Source: an uncultured Prevotella sp. (GTDB lineage Bacteria; Bacteroidota; Bacteroidia; Bacteroidales; Bacteroidaceae). Taken from it: a DNA stretch of 55,300 bases. The stretch is taken from the NCBI GenBank assembly GCA_946402275.1, contig CAMIVY010000022.1, forward strand, positions 1 through 55,300, written 5' to 3'. The notes beneath the pieces were generated by a model, which ran no database searches, was not told where the DNA came from, and saw only the letters and a program-made list of their open reading frames with translations. This document shows positions 7,083 through 15,757 of this stretch, piece after piece. Numbering within the stretch: position 1 is the stretch's first letter; each line of letters starts with the position of its first letter. The position numbers were made by a program, and so were the translations under genes.

Positions 7083-9197
7083 GACATCCCATAGGTCCCG
7101 GATGCGTTTCTCCGGGTTCCATTTCTTATTGAAAGTCCAGAGTGCCGTGACCCCATGGAACTCTGGCTTTTCTTCTGACTCCTTCAAATTGTCTTTCAGC
7201 CAACCTGTGTCACCTCCCTCGCGGGTACAGCCATAGTAATAGACACGCTGTCCCCAAGGGCATGGGTCGAGCACTTTATCGCTATAAGCATAGCTGATAT
7301 TGTTGTTGAGAATGTTCTTTGTCATCTTACAGTTGACGATGAAGAACTGGGAGTCGTGATGATACCGACCGAGCTGGGTGGGGCTTTTGGCATCAAAGGT
7401 AGAGTTGGTGATAACCAGCTTCTTAGAACGGTCGCCACGTCCGTCGTGCCAAATCAGTGCATGCCCGTCTCCTTCGAAACGACAACGGGTAGCATAACAC
7501 CAGCCTCGCGGACAGAGGAAGTCAACACCCCAGCAGCGCAGGTAAAGGTCGGAATGATAATACATACCATTGCCCCCTGGCGCCCAAAGAGATAGCGCAT
7601 CGTTGCCATCAGCCCATACATTGCTGTTGATAACGATGGTACGGGTGGCTCGTCCGAAGATACTCATCTGATGGGCAGTATTGCCTGGTTCTACCGCTGT
7701 GCCATAGTTGTTATATACGGTTAGTCCGCTGATGATACAGTCGTCAGCACCTTCTTGCAGTACGATGACACCATTGCCAACGGGTTTACCCTTGTATTCC
7801 TTGATGGTCTGCTTCTTCGACAATTCGGCCAGTACAATGATAGTACTGTCACGTTGTTCGCCTACCAGCACGATGTTGGGACGGTCAATGATGACTTTCT
7901 CGTTATAGGTACCTTTTTTAATCAGTATCTTATAGGGTTGAGCAGGTTTTTCAGGTGCTTTTTCTATAGCAGCTTGAATGCTTTGTCCCGGCTTTACAAC
8001 TGCATCAAAAGCCTTCTGGTCAGGCTGTGGCTTACGGAACATGTCTATCGTTCCGTTCTCGTTGGCTCCCTTGGTCTGCAGACTGATCTTTACTTGATGC
8101 TTAGGGTCGTACTTGTTAGCCCATTGCTCATAAAGAGGATACAGGGAAGCAGGACGATTACCATACCAAGAATAGCCATTACGACGCTCTGGTCCAATCT
8201 CCTCTAAATGGCGACGGGGAATACCATCGCGGTCGCAGACAAATGGTTCACAGTATTTTAAATCATAATATCTTGCCCACAAGGGTTCGGCATTGGGATC
8301 ATTGACCAGGCGGGTGTCACGGTCACGACTGCTTCTACGCCCTGTTCGCTCGATGCGTAAGCCTGTCAACTTGTATTTGTCAAACCACTGCATAGCCGCA
8401 TGAATAGCCTGCTTCACCCTTTTGTCGGGATTGGGCAATGTCATGAGTAGCTTGACGATAGCGGCACTCTCCATAGAACAATAGGACGGAAGCTCAAAAG
8501 CACGGGCTGGTGCCGGAGCGTAGGTGTCTCGATCATGTTGCTGGCACCATACTGTTAGTTTTCCATTCTTGCGAATCTGGCATTTGAGGATACATTCTAT
8601 ACCTTTGTCGAAAGCTTCAGCTGCATGCTGGCGAAGTTGAGGTGTTGTCAATTCTGCAGAGTAGGGGGCTTTTTCGTCAACAATATCCTTCAGCAGTTGC
8701 AAAGTGTTGACCATCGCATCGTCGTTGAAAGTGATATGAACCTGATATCCATGCGTCTCGGGCCAGAACTGGGGCCATCCGCCATTCTCATATTGTCCGC
8801 TCAGCAGGTATTCTACTGCTTTCTGGAAGGCATCACGGAAACGGTTGTCCTTGGTGGCTTCAAATAAACGGGCGAGATAAGCCATCTGCATGGAGGTAGC
8901 ATTGTTGTCAATGGTGGAATCATCGCGACGCTGTTTGTCTTTTACCACCTTGTCCTTTTCTTGGTCAGTCAATGGCTTGGCCATATCAATGTTTTTGGGC
9001 CAACCGCCTGTTACTCGTTGGTAGAGTAGAATCTGTTCGCCAACTTTCATCGCTTCTGGGGTCTTGAAGAATGCCGGATTCGTTTGTCTCATCGGGTTGA
9101 GCATGCGTTGCATTTGATTGGCATTGGATGGTTGTTGTCCCATTGCCGTTACAGTCATCAAGACAGCCAACAGAATAATAGTAAGTCTTTTGTTCAT
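7071..9197 (-). CDS. Secreted pectate lyase (PL10) - pectin methylesterase (CE8) fusion
   Basis: The 708-aa protein has a signal peptide (MNKRLTIILLAVLMTVTAMG). An N-terminal PL10-type helical lyase domain (about 35-345) carries VTGGWPKN, DNNATSMQMAYLA and GGWPQFWPE. A C-terminal CE8 beta-helix (about 395-650) carries IQAAIEKAPEKP, IKKGTYNEKV, GNDALSLW, GVDFLCPRG and LGRYHH, which line up with the catalytic Asp-Asp-Arg regions of pectinesterases. The fusion would remove methyl esters and then cleave homogalacturonan in the periplasm or outside the cell. The CE8 motifs differ from plant-type DFIFG, so esterase specificity is less sure. Other pectic enzymes lie at 10.8-14.3 kb. Confidence 0.88.
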   Translation of the reverse strand: MNKRLTIILLAVLMTVTAMGQQPSNANQMQRMLNPMRQTNPAFFKTPEAMKVGEQILLYQRVTGGWPKNIDMAKPLTDQEKDKVVKDKQRRDDSTIDNNATSMQMAYLARLFEATKDNRFRDAFQKAVEYLLSGQYENGGWPQFWPETHGYQVHITFNDDAMVNTLQLLKDIVDEKAPYSAELTTPQLRQHAAEAFDKGIECILKCQIRKNGKLTVWCQQHDRDTYAPAPARAFELPSYCSMESAAIVKLLMTLPNPDKRVKQAIHAAMQWFDKYKLTGLRIERTGRRSSRDRDTRLVNDPNAEPLWARYYDLKYCEPFVCDRDGIPRRHLEEIGPERRNGYSWYGNRPASLYPLYEQWANKYDPKHQVKISLQTKGANENGTIDMFRKPQPDQKAFDAVVKPGQSIQAAIEKAPEKPAQPYKILIKKGTYNEKVIIDRPNIVLVGEQRDSTIIVLAELSKKQTIKEYKGKPVGNGVIVLQEGADDCIISGLTVYNNYGTAVEPGNTAHQMSIFGRATRTIVINSNVWADGNDALSLWAPGGNGMYYHSDLYLRCWGVDFLCPRGWCYATRCRFEGDGHALIWHDGRGDRSKKLVITNSTFDAKSPTQLGRYHHDSQFFIVNCKMTKNILNNNISYAYSDKVLDPCPWGQRVYYYGCTREGGDTGWLKDNLKESEEKPEFHGVTALWTFNKKWNPEKRIRDLWDVLAY

Positions 9198-9502
9198 AGA
9201 ATTTGTTTTAGTTTATCTTAAAATCTATGAATAAGACGGAGGGTAGAGGGTTTCGTTTATGGGCTGACTAATAAATAATGTTAAGTGAAAGGGAAAGTCT
9301 TTCGCGCGTACATTATATTATAATTATAGGGCTTTTGACCTCGATTATGACAAAAAATACACTTATTTTGTAAGATTTTTGCGAAAAAACTTGGAAGTTA
9401 TTGTTTTTTTTTGTTATTTTGCACCCGAAATAAAATTAAAATTTAGTTAAAGCATAAAAAAGTAGAAAATTTAAGGTAGTTATTTTTATAATTTAGAAAA
9501 AG
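9198..9502. other. Divergent non-coding region between the pectinase fusion and ompA-like gene
   Basis: About 300 bp, strongly A/T-rich on the ompA side. It contains a short hairpin (GAAAG..CTTTC near 9287-9303) and the putative promoter described separately. The roughly 80-nt leader before the ATG at 9503 is almost free of G and C, which is common before highly expressed Bacteroidota genes. No ORF or known riboswitch is seen. Confidence 0.6.
9391..9421 (+). promoter_or_regulatory. Putative promoter of the OmpA-like gene
   Basis: TTGG at 9391-9394 and TTATTTTG at 9414-9421 resemble -33 and -7 boxes with a 19-bp gap. The -7 box is one base off the TAnnTTTG consensus. Confidence 0.45.
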
Positions 9503-10708
9503 ATGAAAAAGTTATTTTTAATGCTCGCTGCCGGCTTTATGGCAGCTTCTGTAAATGCACAGAACACAGCTATCACAGCTAACAAGGCTGGTGACAACTG
9601 GTACATTGGCGCTAACGCTGGTGTAAGCACCTTCTTAAAGCAACAGGGTGGTAAAGATGGTTTCTTCAAGTCTCTCGCTCCTACTTTCGGTGTACGCGTT
9701 GGTAAGAACCTGACAACTGTATTCGGTCTGGCTTTGGATGCTGACATGCGTTTCAAGTCAAACGAGAAGTGGTATGCTGGTTCTAAGACCTTCATTGAGG
9801 ACATTAACGTTAGCCTGCTGGGTACTTTCAACATGTCAAACCTCTTCGCTGGTTATAAAGGCGAGCCCCGTCCTTTCGAGGTGATTGCTCTTTATGGTTT
9901 TGGTTGGGGTCACGACTTCAATCATCTTCCCAAAGCCAATGCCGTTACTTCTAAGGTAGCTCTTGACTTTGCTTTCAATCTGGGTGCTAATAAGGCTTGG
10001 CAGCTCTACATTGAGCCTTCTCTGAACTACAATCTGAAGACTTGGCTTGGTGGTATTGATGAGGCTGCTATTGCTGTTCTTGCTGATATTAATAACCCTG
10101 GTTTCAAGTATGATGTTAACCGTGCTTTCTTCTCTTTGAAGGCTGGTGTTAACTACAAGTTCGGTAACAGCAACGGTACTCACAACTTCGCTATTGCTCA
10201 GCTCCGCGATCAGGCCGAGATTGATGGTCTGAACGCTAAGATCAATGAACTCCGCGCTGACAACAACGCTAAAGATGGTCAGCTCTCAGCTAAGGATCAG
10301 CAGATTGCTGACCTGAAGAAGAAGCTCGCTGACTGCGAGGCTCGTCCTCAGACAGCTGCTGTTGTTGAGAAGACTGAGAACGTTCTGCAGCCACACGTAA
10401 TCTTCCGTCAGGGTAAGAGCACTATCGATCCTGCTCAGTATGCTAGCATCGAGATGGTTGCTAAGTACATGAAGAACCACAAGGACGCTAAGGTTAAGGT
10501 TCAGGGCTATGCTTCACCCGAGGGTAAGGCTGAGTTCAACCAGAAGCTTTCTGAGAAGCGTGCTGAGGTTGTAAAGAACGCTTTGGTTAAGAGATATAAG
10601 ATTGCTGCTGACCGCATCACTGTTGAGGGTCTTGGCGCAACCGATAAGCTCTCTTCTGAGAACGACTTCAACCGCGTAGCTATGTTCGTTGACACTACTA
10701 CGAAGTAA
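9503..10708 (+). CDS. OmpA-family outer-membrane protein
   Basis: The 401-aa protein has a signal peptide ending SVNAQ, an N-terminal beta-barrel (about 25-220), a short coiled-coil rich in D/K/Q (about 230-280, AKDGQLSAKDQQIADLKKKL) and a C-terminal OmpA peptidoglycan-binding domain (about 295-400) with VIFRQGKSTIDP, VQGYASPEG and NFNRVAM-like DFNRVAM. It would link outer membrane and cell wall and is probably abundant: codon use is strongly biased (GCT, GGT, AAG, AAC) and the leader is A-rich. A strong terminator follows. Confidence 0.92.
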   Translation: MKKLFLMLAAGFMAASVNAQNTAITANKAGDNWYIGANAGVSTFLKQQGGKDGFFKSLAPTFGVRVGKNLTTVFGLALDADMRFKSNEKWYAGSKTFIEDINVSLLGTFNMSNLFAGYKGEPRPFEVIALYGFGWGHDFNHLPKANAVTSKVALDFAFNLGANKAWQLYIEPSLNYNLKTWLGGIDEAAIAVLADINNPGFKYDVNRAFFSLKAGVNYKFGNSNGTHNFAIAQLRDQAEIDGLNAKINELRADNNAKDGQLSAKDQQIADLKKKLADCEARPQTAAVVEKTENVLQPHVIFRQGKSTIDPAQYASIEMVAKYMKNHKDAKVKVQGYASPEGKAEFNQKLSEKRAEVVKNALVKRYKIAADRITVEGLGATDKLSSENDFNRVAMFVDTTTK

Positions 10709-10730
10709 TCAATAAACATTAGAATAAAAG

Positions 10731-10766
10731 AAATCCCTGCAGATTTGGTTCTGTGGGGATTTTTTT
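10731..10766 (+). terminator. Intrinsic terminator after the OmpA-like gene
   Basis: A 12-bp stem (AAATCCCTGCAG with CTGTGGGGATTT, two G-U pairs) with an 8-nt loop is followed by a T-run. The loop holds the TTTG of the next promoter. Confidence 0.85.
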
Positions 10767-10775
10767 GTACCTTTG
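10744..10775 (+). promoter_or_regulatory. Promoter of the GH2-GH53 pair, overlapping the terminator
   Basis: TTTG at 10744-10747 and TACCTTTG at 10768-10775 are 20 bp apart. The -33 box lies in the terminator loop, the same layout as upstream of ffh. Confidence 0.75.
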
Positions 10776-10803
10776 ACCCCAGAATTATTACTAATCAAAA
10801 CGC

Positions 10804-13275
10804 ATGATGAAAACAAAACTACTTCTATCACTACTACTATTCAGCCAGATGGCTGTGGCTCAGACGCGACGTGAAATCAATCTGAAAGCATGGGAATTCT
10901 CTCGTGACAATCACACATGGACAAAAGTGAATATTCCTCACGACTGGGCTATTGCCGGACCTTTCGATAAGAAATGGGACTTACAGAAAGTGGCTATTGC
11001 ACAGAATGGAGAGACGGAGGCTACGGAGAAGTCAGGACGAAGTGGAGCCTTGCCCTGGATAGGCGAAGGCTGGTACAAGACAAGCATTGACATTCCTTCA
11101 GGTTACGAGGCTGCCGAACTGGTGTTCGATGGGGCTATGTCAGAACCTCGCGTTTCTATTAATGGTCAGGAGGCTGGTCATTGGGCATACGGCTATAATG
11201 CTTTCCGCATTGATGCCACTCCGTATCTGAAAGCTGGCAAGCTGAATATCGGTGTCCATCTCCAAAACGTGGAAGAGAGTTCCCGTTGGTATCCCGGTGC
11301 TGGACTGTATCGTCCTGTCACGTTGATACTCAGACAGAAAACGCATATTGACGATTGGAGCATCTTTGCCCGTACGATGACTATCGGTAAGGATGAGGCT
11401 ACCGTTGAGGTGGAGGCTCGCATCGTTAATCCTGTAAAGGGTACTGCGCAGTTCTTCCTGACGGCTCCTGACGGTAAGGTTGTTGCCTCGAGTGGTGATA
11501 CCCGCATTGAAGGTGACGGAAAGATATATGCCAAGTTCAAAATAAAGAATCCTATGTTGTGGTCGCCTGAGACTCCTTCTTTATATGAACTAAAGGTCGA
11601 GGTATATAAGGACCACCATGAAATACTTGACAGCAAGACGATGAAGATTGGTGTCCGTACCATTCGTGTCTCTCGCGAACATGGTTTCCAGTTGAATGGT
11701 AAGACGCTGAAACTGAAGGGCGTCTGCCTGCATCACGACCTTGGGCCTCTGGGTGCTGCCATTAACAAGGCTGCGCTGATTCGCCAGATTAAGATGATGA
11801 AGCAGATGGGATGCAACGCCATCCGAACCTCGCACAACATGCCTTCCACATGGCAGATGGATATTTGCGACTCTCTGGGCATGATGGTGATGGCCGAATC
11901 GTTCGATATGTGGATATATCCCAAGTGTAAGAATGGCTATGCCCGCCATTTCCGTGAATGGGCTATGAAAGACATCACCAATCTCATCCTGAACCATCGC
12001 AACCATCCTTCCATCGTGATGTGGTCGATAGGCAATGAGATTCCAGAACAGTGGAGTGAGGAAGGCCGCCAGTTGAGCATCCAGTTGCAAGGACTTTGCC
12101 ACGCACTCGATCCCACACGCATGGTTACCCAGGGTCTTGACAATCCTGATGGAGCTATCAAAGGAGGCACTCCTCAAGCGATGGATATCCCTGGCTTCAA
12201 CTATCGTCTGCACAAATATGCTAATGGCATCAAGCAGTTGCATCAGGGCTTCCTGCTTGGTTCAGAGACGACATCTGCTGTTTCTTCGCGCGGAGTGTAT
12301 AAGTTCCCAGTGGAAATCAATGACTATGGAAAGTTCTCTTCATGGATGCCTAATTATGACCCGACGGCAGTCCTGACAGCTGACGGCCAGTGTTCTGGCT
12401 ATGATGTGGAGCATTGCGCATGGTCTAATCTGCCTGATGACGACTGGCGTTGGCAGGATGACTACGACTGGGTGATTGGTGAGTTTGTGTGGACGGGCTA
12501 CGACTATCTGGGTGAGCCTACTCCATATGATGAGTACTGGCCTTCACGCTCCAGCTATTTTGGCATTTGTGACTTGGCGGGTCTGCCTAAGGACCGCTAT
12601 TTCCTGTACAAGAGTCATTGGAATAAGAAAGAGCATACCGTACACCTGTTGCCACACTGGAATTGGCCGGACCGCAAAGGCAAGGTGACCCCCGTTTATT
12701 GCTATACCGATGGGGTAGAGGGCGAGCTTTTTGTCAACGGAAAAAGTCAGGGGCGAATTCGTAAACAGGCAGATAAGGTCAATGGTCAATCGTCAATGGT
12801 CAATGACAATCGTCTGGACCGCTATCGTCTGCGTTGGAATGATGTGAAGTATGTGCCTGGCGAAATCAAAGTCGTTGTCTATGATGAGCAAGGCAATAAG
12901 ATTGGCGAGGATGTCCGCAAGACGGCAGGTAAGCCTGCACAACTGGTGGCACAGCCGGAAACTACTGATTATAAGGCAGATGGCGAGAGTCTTATCTTTG
13001 TTCGTGTGAGTGTGAACGACAAGAATGGGGTGCCCGTTCCTACCTGTCAGGAAGGTCTGACGTTCAGTGTTAATGGTGAAGCCCGTTTCGAGGCAGTATG
13101 TAACGGTGATGCCACCTCTTTGGAGTCGTTCAAGCAGCCCCGTATGAAACTGTTCAATGGCGAATTGGTGGTGATTCTTCGTCCTACTACCACAGCAGGG
13201 AAAGCGACGCTTGTTGTCCGTGACCAGCGTGGACGGATAAAGCCTGCCACCTTGACTATTGAGACGAAGCGTTAA
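10804..13275 (+). CDS. Secreted glycoside hydrolase family 2 beta-galactosidase
   Basis: The 823-aa protein has a signal peptide (MMKTKLLLSLLLFSQMAVAQ), GH2 sugar-binding and Ig-like domains (about 25-290), a TIM barrel (about 295-590) and C-terminal DUF4982-like and Ig-like domains. The acid/base is probably E412 in WSIGNE and the nucleophile E488 in LLGSETT; LKGVCLHHDLG and RTSHNMPS are also family marks. It likely releases galactose from galacto-oligosaccharides in the periplasm. GH53 galactanase follows directly, so pectic galactan is the probable source. Residues near 660 (KVNGQSSMVNDN) come from an intragenic repeat insert. Confidence 0.9.
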   Translation: MMKTKLLLSLLLFSQMAVAQTRREINLKAWEFSRDNHTWTKVNIPHDWAIAGPFDKKWDLQKVAIAQNGETEATEKSGRSGALPWIGEGWYKTSIDIPSGYEAAELVFDGAMSEPRVSINGQEAGHWAYGYNAFRIDATPYLKAGKLNIGVHLQNVEESSRWYPGAGLYRPVTLILRQKTHIDDWSIFARTMTIGKDEATVEVEARIVNPVKGTAQFFLTAPDGKVVASSGDTRIEGDGKIYAKFKIKNPMLWSPETPSLYELKVEVYKDHHEILDSKTMKIGVRTIRVSREHGFQLNGKTLKLKGVCLHHDLGPLGAAINKAALIRQIKMMKQMGCNAIRTSHNMPSTWQMDICDSLGMMVMAESFDMWIYPKCKNGYARHFREWAMKDITNLILNHRNHPSIVMWSIGNEIPEQWSEEGRQLSIQLQGLCHALDPTRMVTQGLDNPDGAIKGGTPQAMDIPGFNYRLHKYANGIKQLHQGFLLGSETTSAVSSRGVYKFPVEINDYGKFSSWMPNYDPTAVLTADGQCSGYDVEHCAWSNLPDDDWRWQDDYDWVIGEFVWTGYDYLGEPTPYDEYWPSRSSYFGICDLAGLPKDRYFLYKSHWNKKEHTVHLLPHWNWPDRKGKVTPVYCYTDGVEGELFVNGKSQGRIRKQADKVNGQSSMVNDNRLDRYRLRWNDVKYVPGEIKVVVYDEQGNKIGEDVRKTAGKPAQLVAQPETTDYKADGESLIFVRVSVNDKNGVPVPTCQEGLTFSVNGEARFEAVCNGDATSLESFKQPRMKLFNGELVVILRPTTTAGKATLVVRDQRGRIKPATLTIETKR
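12777..12810. repeat. GGTCAATGGTCAATCG repeat inside the GH2 gene
   Basis: About 34 bp made of (G)GTCAAT units lies in frame within the GH2 coding sequence and encodes roughly VNGQSSMVNDN between two conserved regions. Similar short GTCAAT/GACAAT strings occur between genes elsewhere in the window (20525-20550, 48168-48176). Confidence 0.7.
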
Positions 13276-13303
13276 AAGAGGGTTGGATTTAAAGAGAAAT
13301 AGG

Positions 13304-14311
13304 ATGCGAAAATTTTGGACAATATTACTGCTCTCCCTGGGTGTTATGACTATCCATGCACAAGATTTCTGGTTGGGCGCAGACATCAGTGGAACCACCG
13401 AACTGGAAGCAAAAGGTAAGCAGTTGAGAAACGCGAAAGGAGAGCCTCGTGAGAATACAGCCTTGATGCGTGAGCTGGGCTTGAATGCTGTTCGCTTGCG
13501 TGTATGGGTCAATCCTGTGGAACACGGCAACTTCTGCAACAAGGAAGATGTGGTGCGAATGGCCTTGCGAGCCAAGGACTGGGGCATGGCGCTGATGATA
13601 GACTTCCACTATAGCGACTGGTGGGCTGATCCTGGTCAGCAGAACATTCCAGCCCAGTGGAAATCAATGACTTACGACGAGATGAAGAAGGCGCTCTATG
13701 ACCATACCCGCGATGTGCTGACAGCTATCCGGAAGGCTGGGGTAGAGGTGCAATGGGTACAGGTGGGTAATGAGACCACTCATGGTTTCCTCTGGCCTGT
13801 AGGTCGTGCTGAAGAAAATATGCGACAGTATGCAGGACTTACCGATGCAGGCTATCAGGCTGTTAAGTCCGTCTATCCCAAGGCAGAGGTCATCATCCAT
13901 CTGGACGGAGGGTGTGACCCCAAGCGTTACGACTTTATCTTTGATGGCCTGCTACGCTATAAAGCCCGTTTCGACATGATAGGCCTGAGTGTCTATCCCT
14001 ATTGGGACATCAAGGCCAACCTTACCCAATCATGGCAAGAGACCATCGAGAAGTTCACCGCTAATATCAATCGCATGTGGCTGAAATACCACAAGCCCCT
14101 GATGGTGGTAGAGGCTGGTGCCGAGGTGAAGAAGCCCGACGAGGGCAAGCAGATTATGGCAGCTATCATTGATGCGTCAAAAAATAAGACAAACAACCAT
14201 TGCAAGGGTGTCTTCTACTGGGCTCCCGAACTGGAGGGCCACTATCCCTTAGGTGCCTTCAAGGATGGCAGACCCACCGCCATCATGGAAGCCTTCACGG
14301 AAGCACAATAA
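13304..14311 (+). CDS. Secreted endo-beta-1,4-galactanase, GH53
   Basis: The 335-aa protein starts at MRKFWTILLLSLGVMTIHAQ, a clear signal peptide preceded by an A/G-rich stretch. The frame stays open upstream to 13259, but that extension precedes the signal peptide and overlaps the GH2 gene. GH53 marks are GADISGTTELEAKG, NAVRLRVWVNP, acid/base E157 in VGNETTHG, and nucleophile E270 in VVEAGAE. It cuts beta-1,4-galactan side chains of rhamnogalacturonan I, feeding galacto-oligosaccharides to the GH2 enzyme 28 bp upstream. Confidence 0.93.
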   Translation: MRKFWTILLLSLGVMTIHAQDFWLGADISGTTELEAKGKQLRNAKGEPRENTALMRELGLNAVRLRVWVNPVEHGNFCNKEDVVRMALRAKDWGMALMIDFHYSDWWADPGQQNIPAQWKSMTYDEMKKALYDHTRDVLTAIRKAGVEVQWVQVGNETTHGFLWPVGRAEENMRQYAGLTDAGYQAVKSVYPKAEVIIHLDGGCDPKRYDFIFDGLLRYKARFDMIGLSVYPYWDIKANLTQSWQETIEKFTANINRMWLKYHKPLMVVEAGAEVKKPDEGKQIMAAIIDASKNKTNNHCKGVFYWAPELEGHYPLGAFKDGRPTAIMEAFTEAQ

Positions 14312-14344
14312 AAAAGGGACCGTCTTCTTCTGACAGTCCCATTT
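14311..14344. terminator. Bidirectional hairpin between GH53 and the HU-like gene
   Basis: GGGACCGTC (14316-14324) pairs with GACAGTCCC (14332-14340) with one mismatch. An A-run on the left gives a T-tract for the reverse-strand HU gene, so termination is strongest in that direction; the forward T-tract is weak. Confidence 0.7.
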
Positions 14345-14351
14345 CCTTTGC

Positions 14352-14975
14352 TTACCCTTCGTCGCCACCACCTTGGTTGTTGCCGCCACCACCGGTATTG
14401 TCACCGCCTGGGGTAATCGAGCCGCTGCCACCGCCTTGGTTGTCACCACCCTGGGTGCTGCCGCCCTGGTTAGTGTTAGCGTTAGGGTTAACGTTAACGT
14501 CCCCCTTGGCAGCAGCAATCTCCGCCTTGGTCTTGTCCGTCCAGCTCAGCTTCACGTCCTTCTTCAGCTCCTCGCGGGTGAAGTCGCCTGTGCTCTGAGC
14601 CAGCAGCTTGATGGTCTTCACGGCAGCGCCCGTCTTCTCGCCCTCCTTCAGAACACCCATTGTAGCCGAAGCCACCTTGTCGCTCTGAGCATCGTAGAGC
14701 ACCTCCAGACCGTTCGACTCCACCGTGGCCTTGAAGATAGCCAGGTTGCCCACCTTCACAGTGTTGCCGTTGAGCACCATCTCACGCACACACTTCACGA
14801 AGTCGGTCAGCACACCCACTATCAAGCCCTCCGAGAAGGCCGTGTTGTGTTCAGCCATGTGGTGAGCCATGTCGTGCAGGTCCATGGTCTGTTTGTAACT
14901 CACTCGGGCATACATCTTACCCGCTGTTTCGGTTTCCGAGCTCTCGGTAACCTTGCTCAAATAAAGTTCAATCAT
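14352..14975 (-). CDS. HU-family (HU-HIG type) DNA-binding protein with Gly/Asn/Gln-rich tail
   Basis: The 207-aa protein has an HU/IHF-like domain over about residues 1-125, with YARVSYKQTMDLHDMAHHMAEHN, VLTDFVKCVREMVLNGNTVKVGNLA and a beta-arm region. This fits the Bacteroidota histone-like HIG group. From about residue 160 it ends in a low-complexity tail of G, N, Q, T, S (NPNANTNQGGSTQGGDNQGG) and a DEG end. Such genes commonly accompany smalltalk, amidase or M15 and VirE/DUF3987 genes, as here. Its role in that set is not known; nucleoid or DNA-end binding is a guess. Confidence 0.85.
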   Translation of the reverse strand: MIELYLSKVTESSETETAGKMYARVSYKQTMDLHDMAHHMAEHNTAFSEGLIVGVLTDFVKCVREMVLNGNTVKVGNLAIFKATVESNGLEVLYDAQSDKVASATMGVLKEGEKTGAAVKTIKLLAQSTGDFTREELKKDVKLSWTDKTKAEIAAAKGDVNVNPNANTNQGGSTQGGDNQGGGSGSITPGGDNTGGGGNNQGGGDEG

Positions 14976-14985
14976 ACCTTTTGTC

Positions 14986-15005
14986 GTGTTTTTTATGGTA
15001 TCAGA
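14986..15005 (-). promoter_or_regulatory. Leader element shared with the smalltalk operon, copy 1
   Basis: On the reverse strand this reads TCTGATACCATAAAAAACAC, starting 11 bp upstream of the HU ATG. The copy at 17890-17909, upstream of the smalltalk gene, differs at one of 20 bases. It lies downstream of the promoter, so it would be in the mRNA leader. Confidence 0.65.
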
Positions 15006-15061
15006 AACTCCCTCAGACCAACTGCACCGGGTGGCCTGAATCCCGCTTTTTTAATATGTTA

Positions 15062-15093
15062 CAAAGTTACGAAAAATATTCGAAACCACCAAA
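15062..15093 (-). promoter_or_regulatory. Promoter of the HU-like gene
   Basis: On the reverse strand TTTG (15090-15093) and TAACTTTG (15062-15069) are exactly 20 bp apart. The leader would be about 80 nt. Confidence 0.8.
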
Positions 15094-15222
15094 TATTTCC
15101 GCAACTTTTTTCAAATAAAAATCAACATTTTTTTGCCTCGTCAATAACCCATCCTTATCCGGCAATAAGGGCATGTTATTGTGCAATAACCAAGGGTTAA
15201 TTTAGCATAATCTACCAACCTA

Positions 15223-15432
15223 TGACGGATGACAATTAAAAAACAAAGCCCCTATCCACTACCTCATATCCTATAGTAATCTTTATCTTTATTATTATCT
15301 ATATATACTATTATTTATATATATATATTATTATTTATAAATATAATATTTATTGTATATATACAATTGTTAATAAGAATAATAGTTTCTTACTACCTCA
15401 CAAGGGCGTTACTAAATAACTGTCATCCGTCA
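15223..15432. repeat. A/T-rich island bounded by 12-bp inverted repeats
   Basis: TGACGGATGACA at 15223-15234 and its exact reverse complement TGTCATCCGTCA at 15421-15432 enclose about 185 bp. The core at 15280-15385 is almost pure A/T (TATATATA, ATTATTTATA runs). No ORF is present. It could be a miniature mobile-element remnant or a flexible, easily melted site. Related TGACAGATGACAG strings occur near 22383. Confidence 0.55.
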
Positions 15433-15473
15433 TCTGTCATTCGTCATTACTGACTACAATTATGCGGAATTTT

Positions 15474-15505
15474 CTTGGAAGTTTCAGAAAAAGTGCTTAT
15501 ATTTG
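15474..15505 (+). promoter_or_regulatory. Promoter of the antitoxin-like gene
   Basis: CTTG at 15474-15477 and TATATTTG at 15498-15505 are 20 bp apart. The -7 box is a perfect TAnnTTTG match; the -33 has one mismatch. Confidence 0.6.
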
Positions 15506-15529
15506 CAAACGGAATAATAATCATCAAGT

Positions 15530-15757
15530 ATGACTAGGACAATAAATATTTCACTAAATGTGCCTGAAACCTATGAGGTTGAGGAGCTGACTCGTCAGCT
15601 AACAGAGTATGGTGAAAGGCTGATAGCACGGAGAAAGCCATCGGCAAAGCCTCGTCGTCGCCCAAGCCATGATTTCCTGAGAAGTTTTACGCTACCCAAA
15701 GGAACGACCTCTGAGCAGCTTATTGACGAACATCTCTCGGAGAAGTACGGCATATGA
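15530..15757 (+). CDS. Antitoxin-like small protein
   Basis: The 75-aa protein has a beta-strand start (TRTINISLNVPETYEVEELT) and a helical, basic middle (ARRKPSAKPRRRPS), then a short acidic tail. It overlaps the next ORF by 4 bp (ATGA), the usual layout of toxin-antitoxin pairs. The downstream ORF looks like the last part of a PIN toxin, which supports an antitoxin role. The family is not recognised with certainty. Confidence 0.6.
   Translation: MTRTINISLNVPETYEVEELTRQLTEYGERLIARRKPSAKPRRRPSHDFLRSFTLPKGTTSEQLIDEHLSEKYGI

Noticed and set aside
13259..13303. N-terminal extension of the GH53 protein
   Set aside because: It would place 15 basic residues before the signal peptide and overlap the GH2 gene; ATG 13304 gives a normal signal peptide.
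14373..15200. 275-aa forward ORF opposite the HU-like gene
   Set aside because: It is the antisense shadow of the HU-like gene and its Gly-rich tail; composition and motifs belong to the reverse strand.
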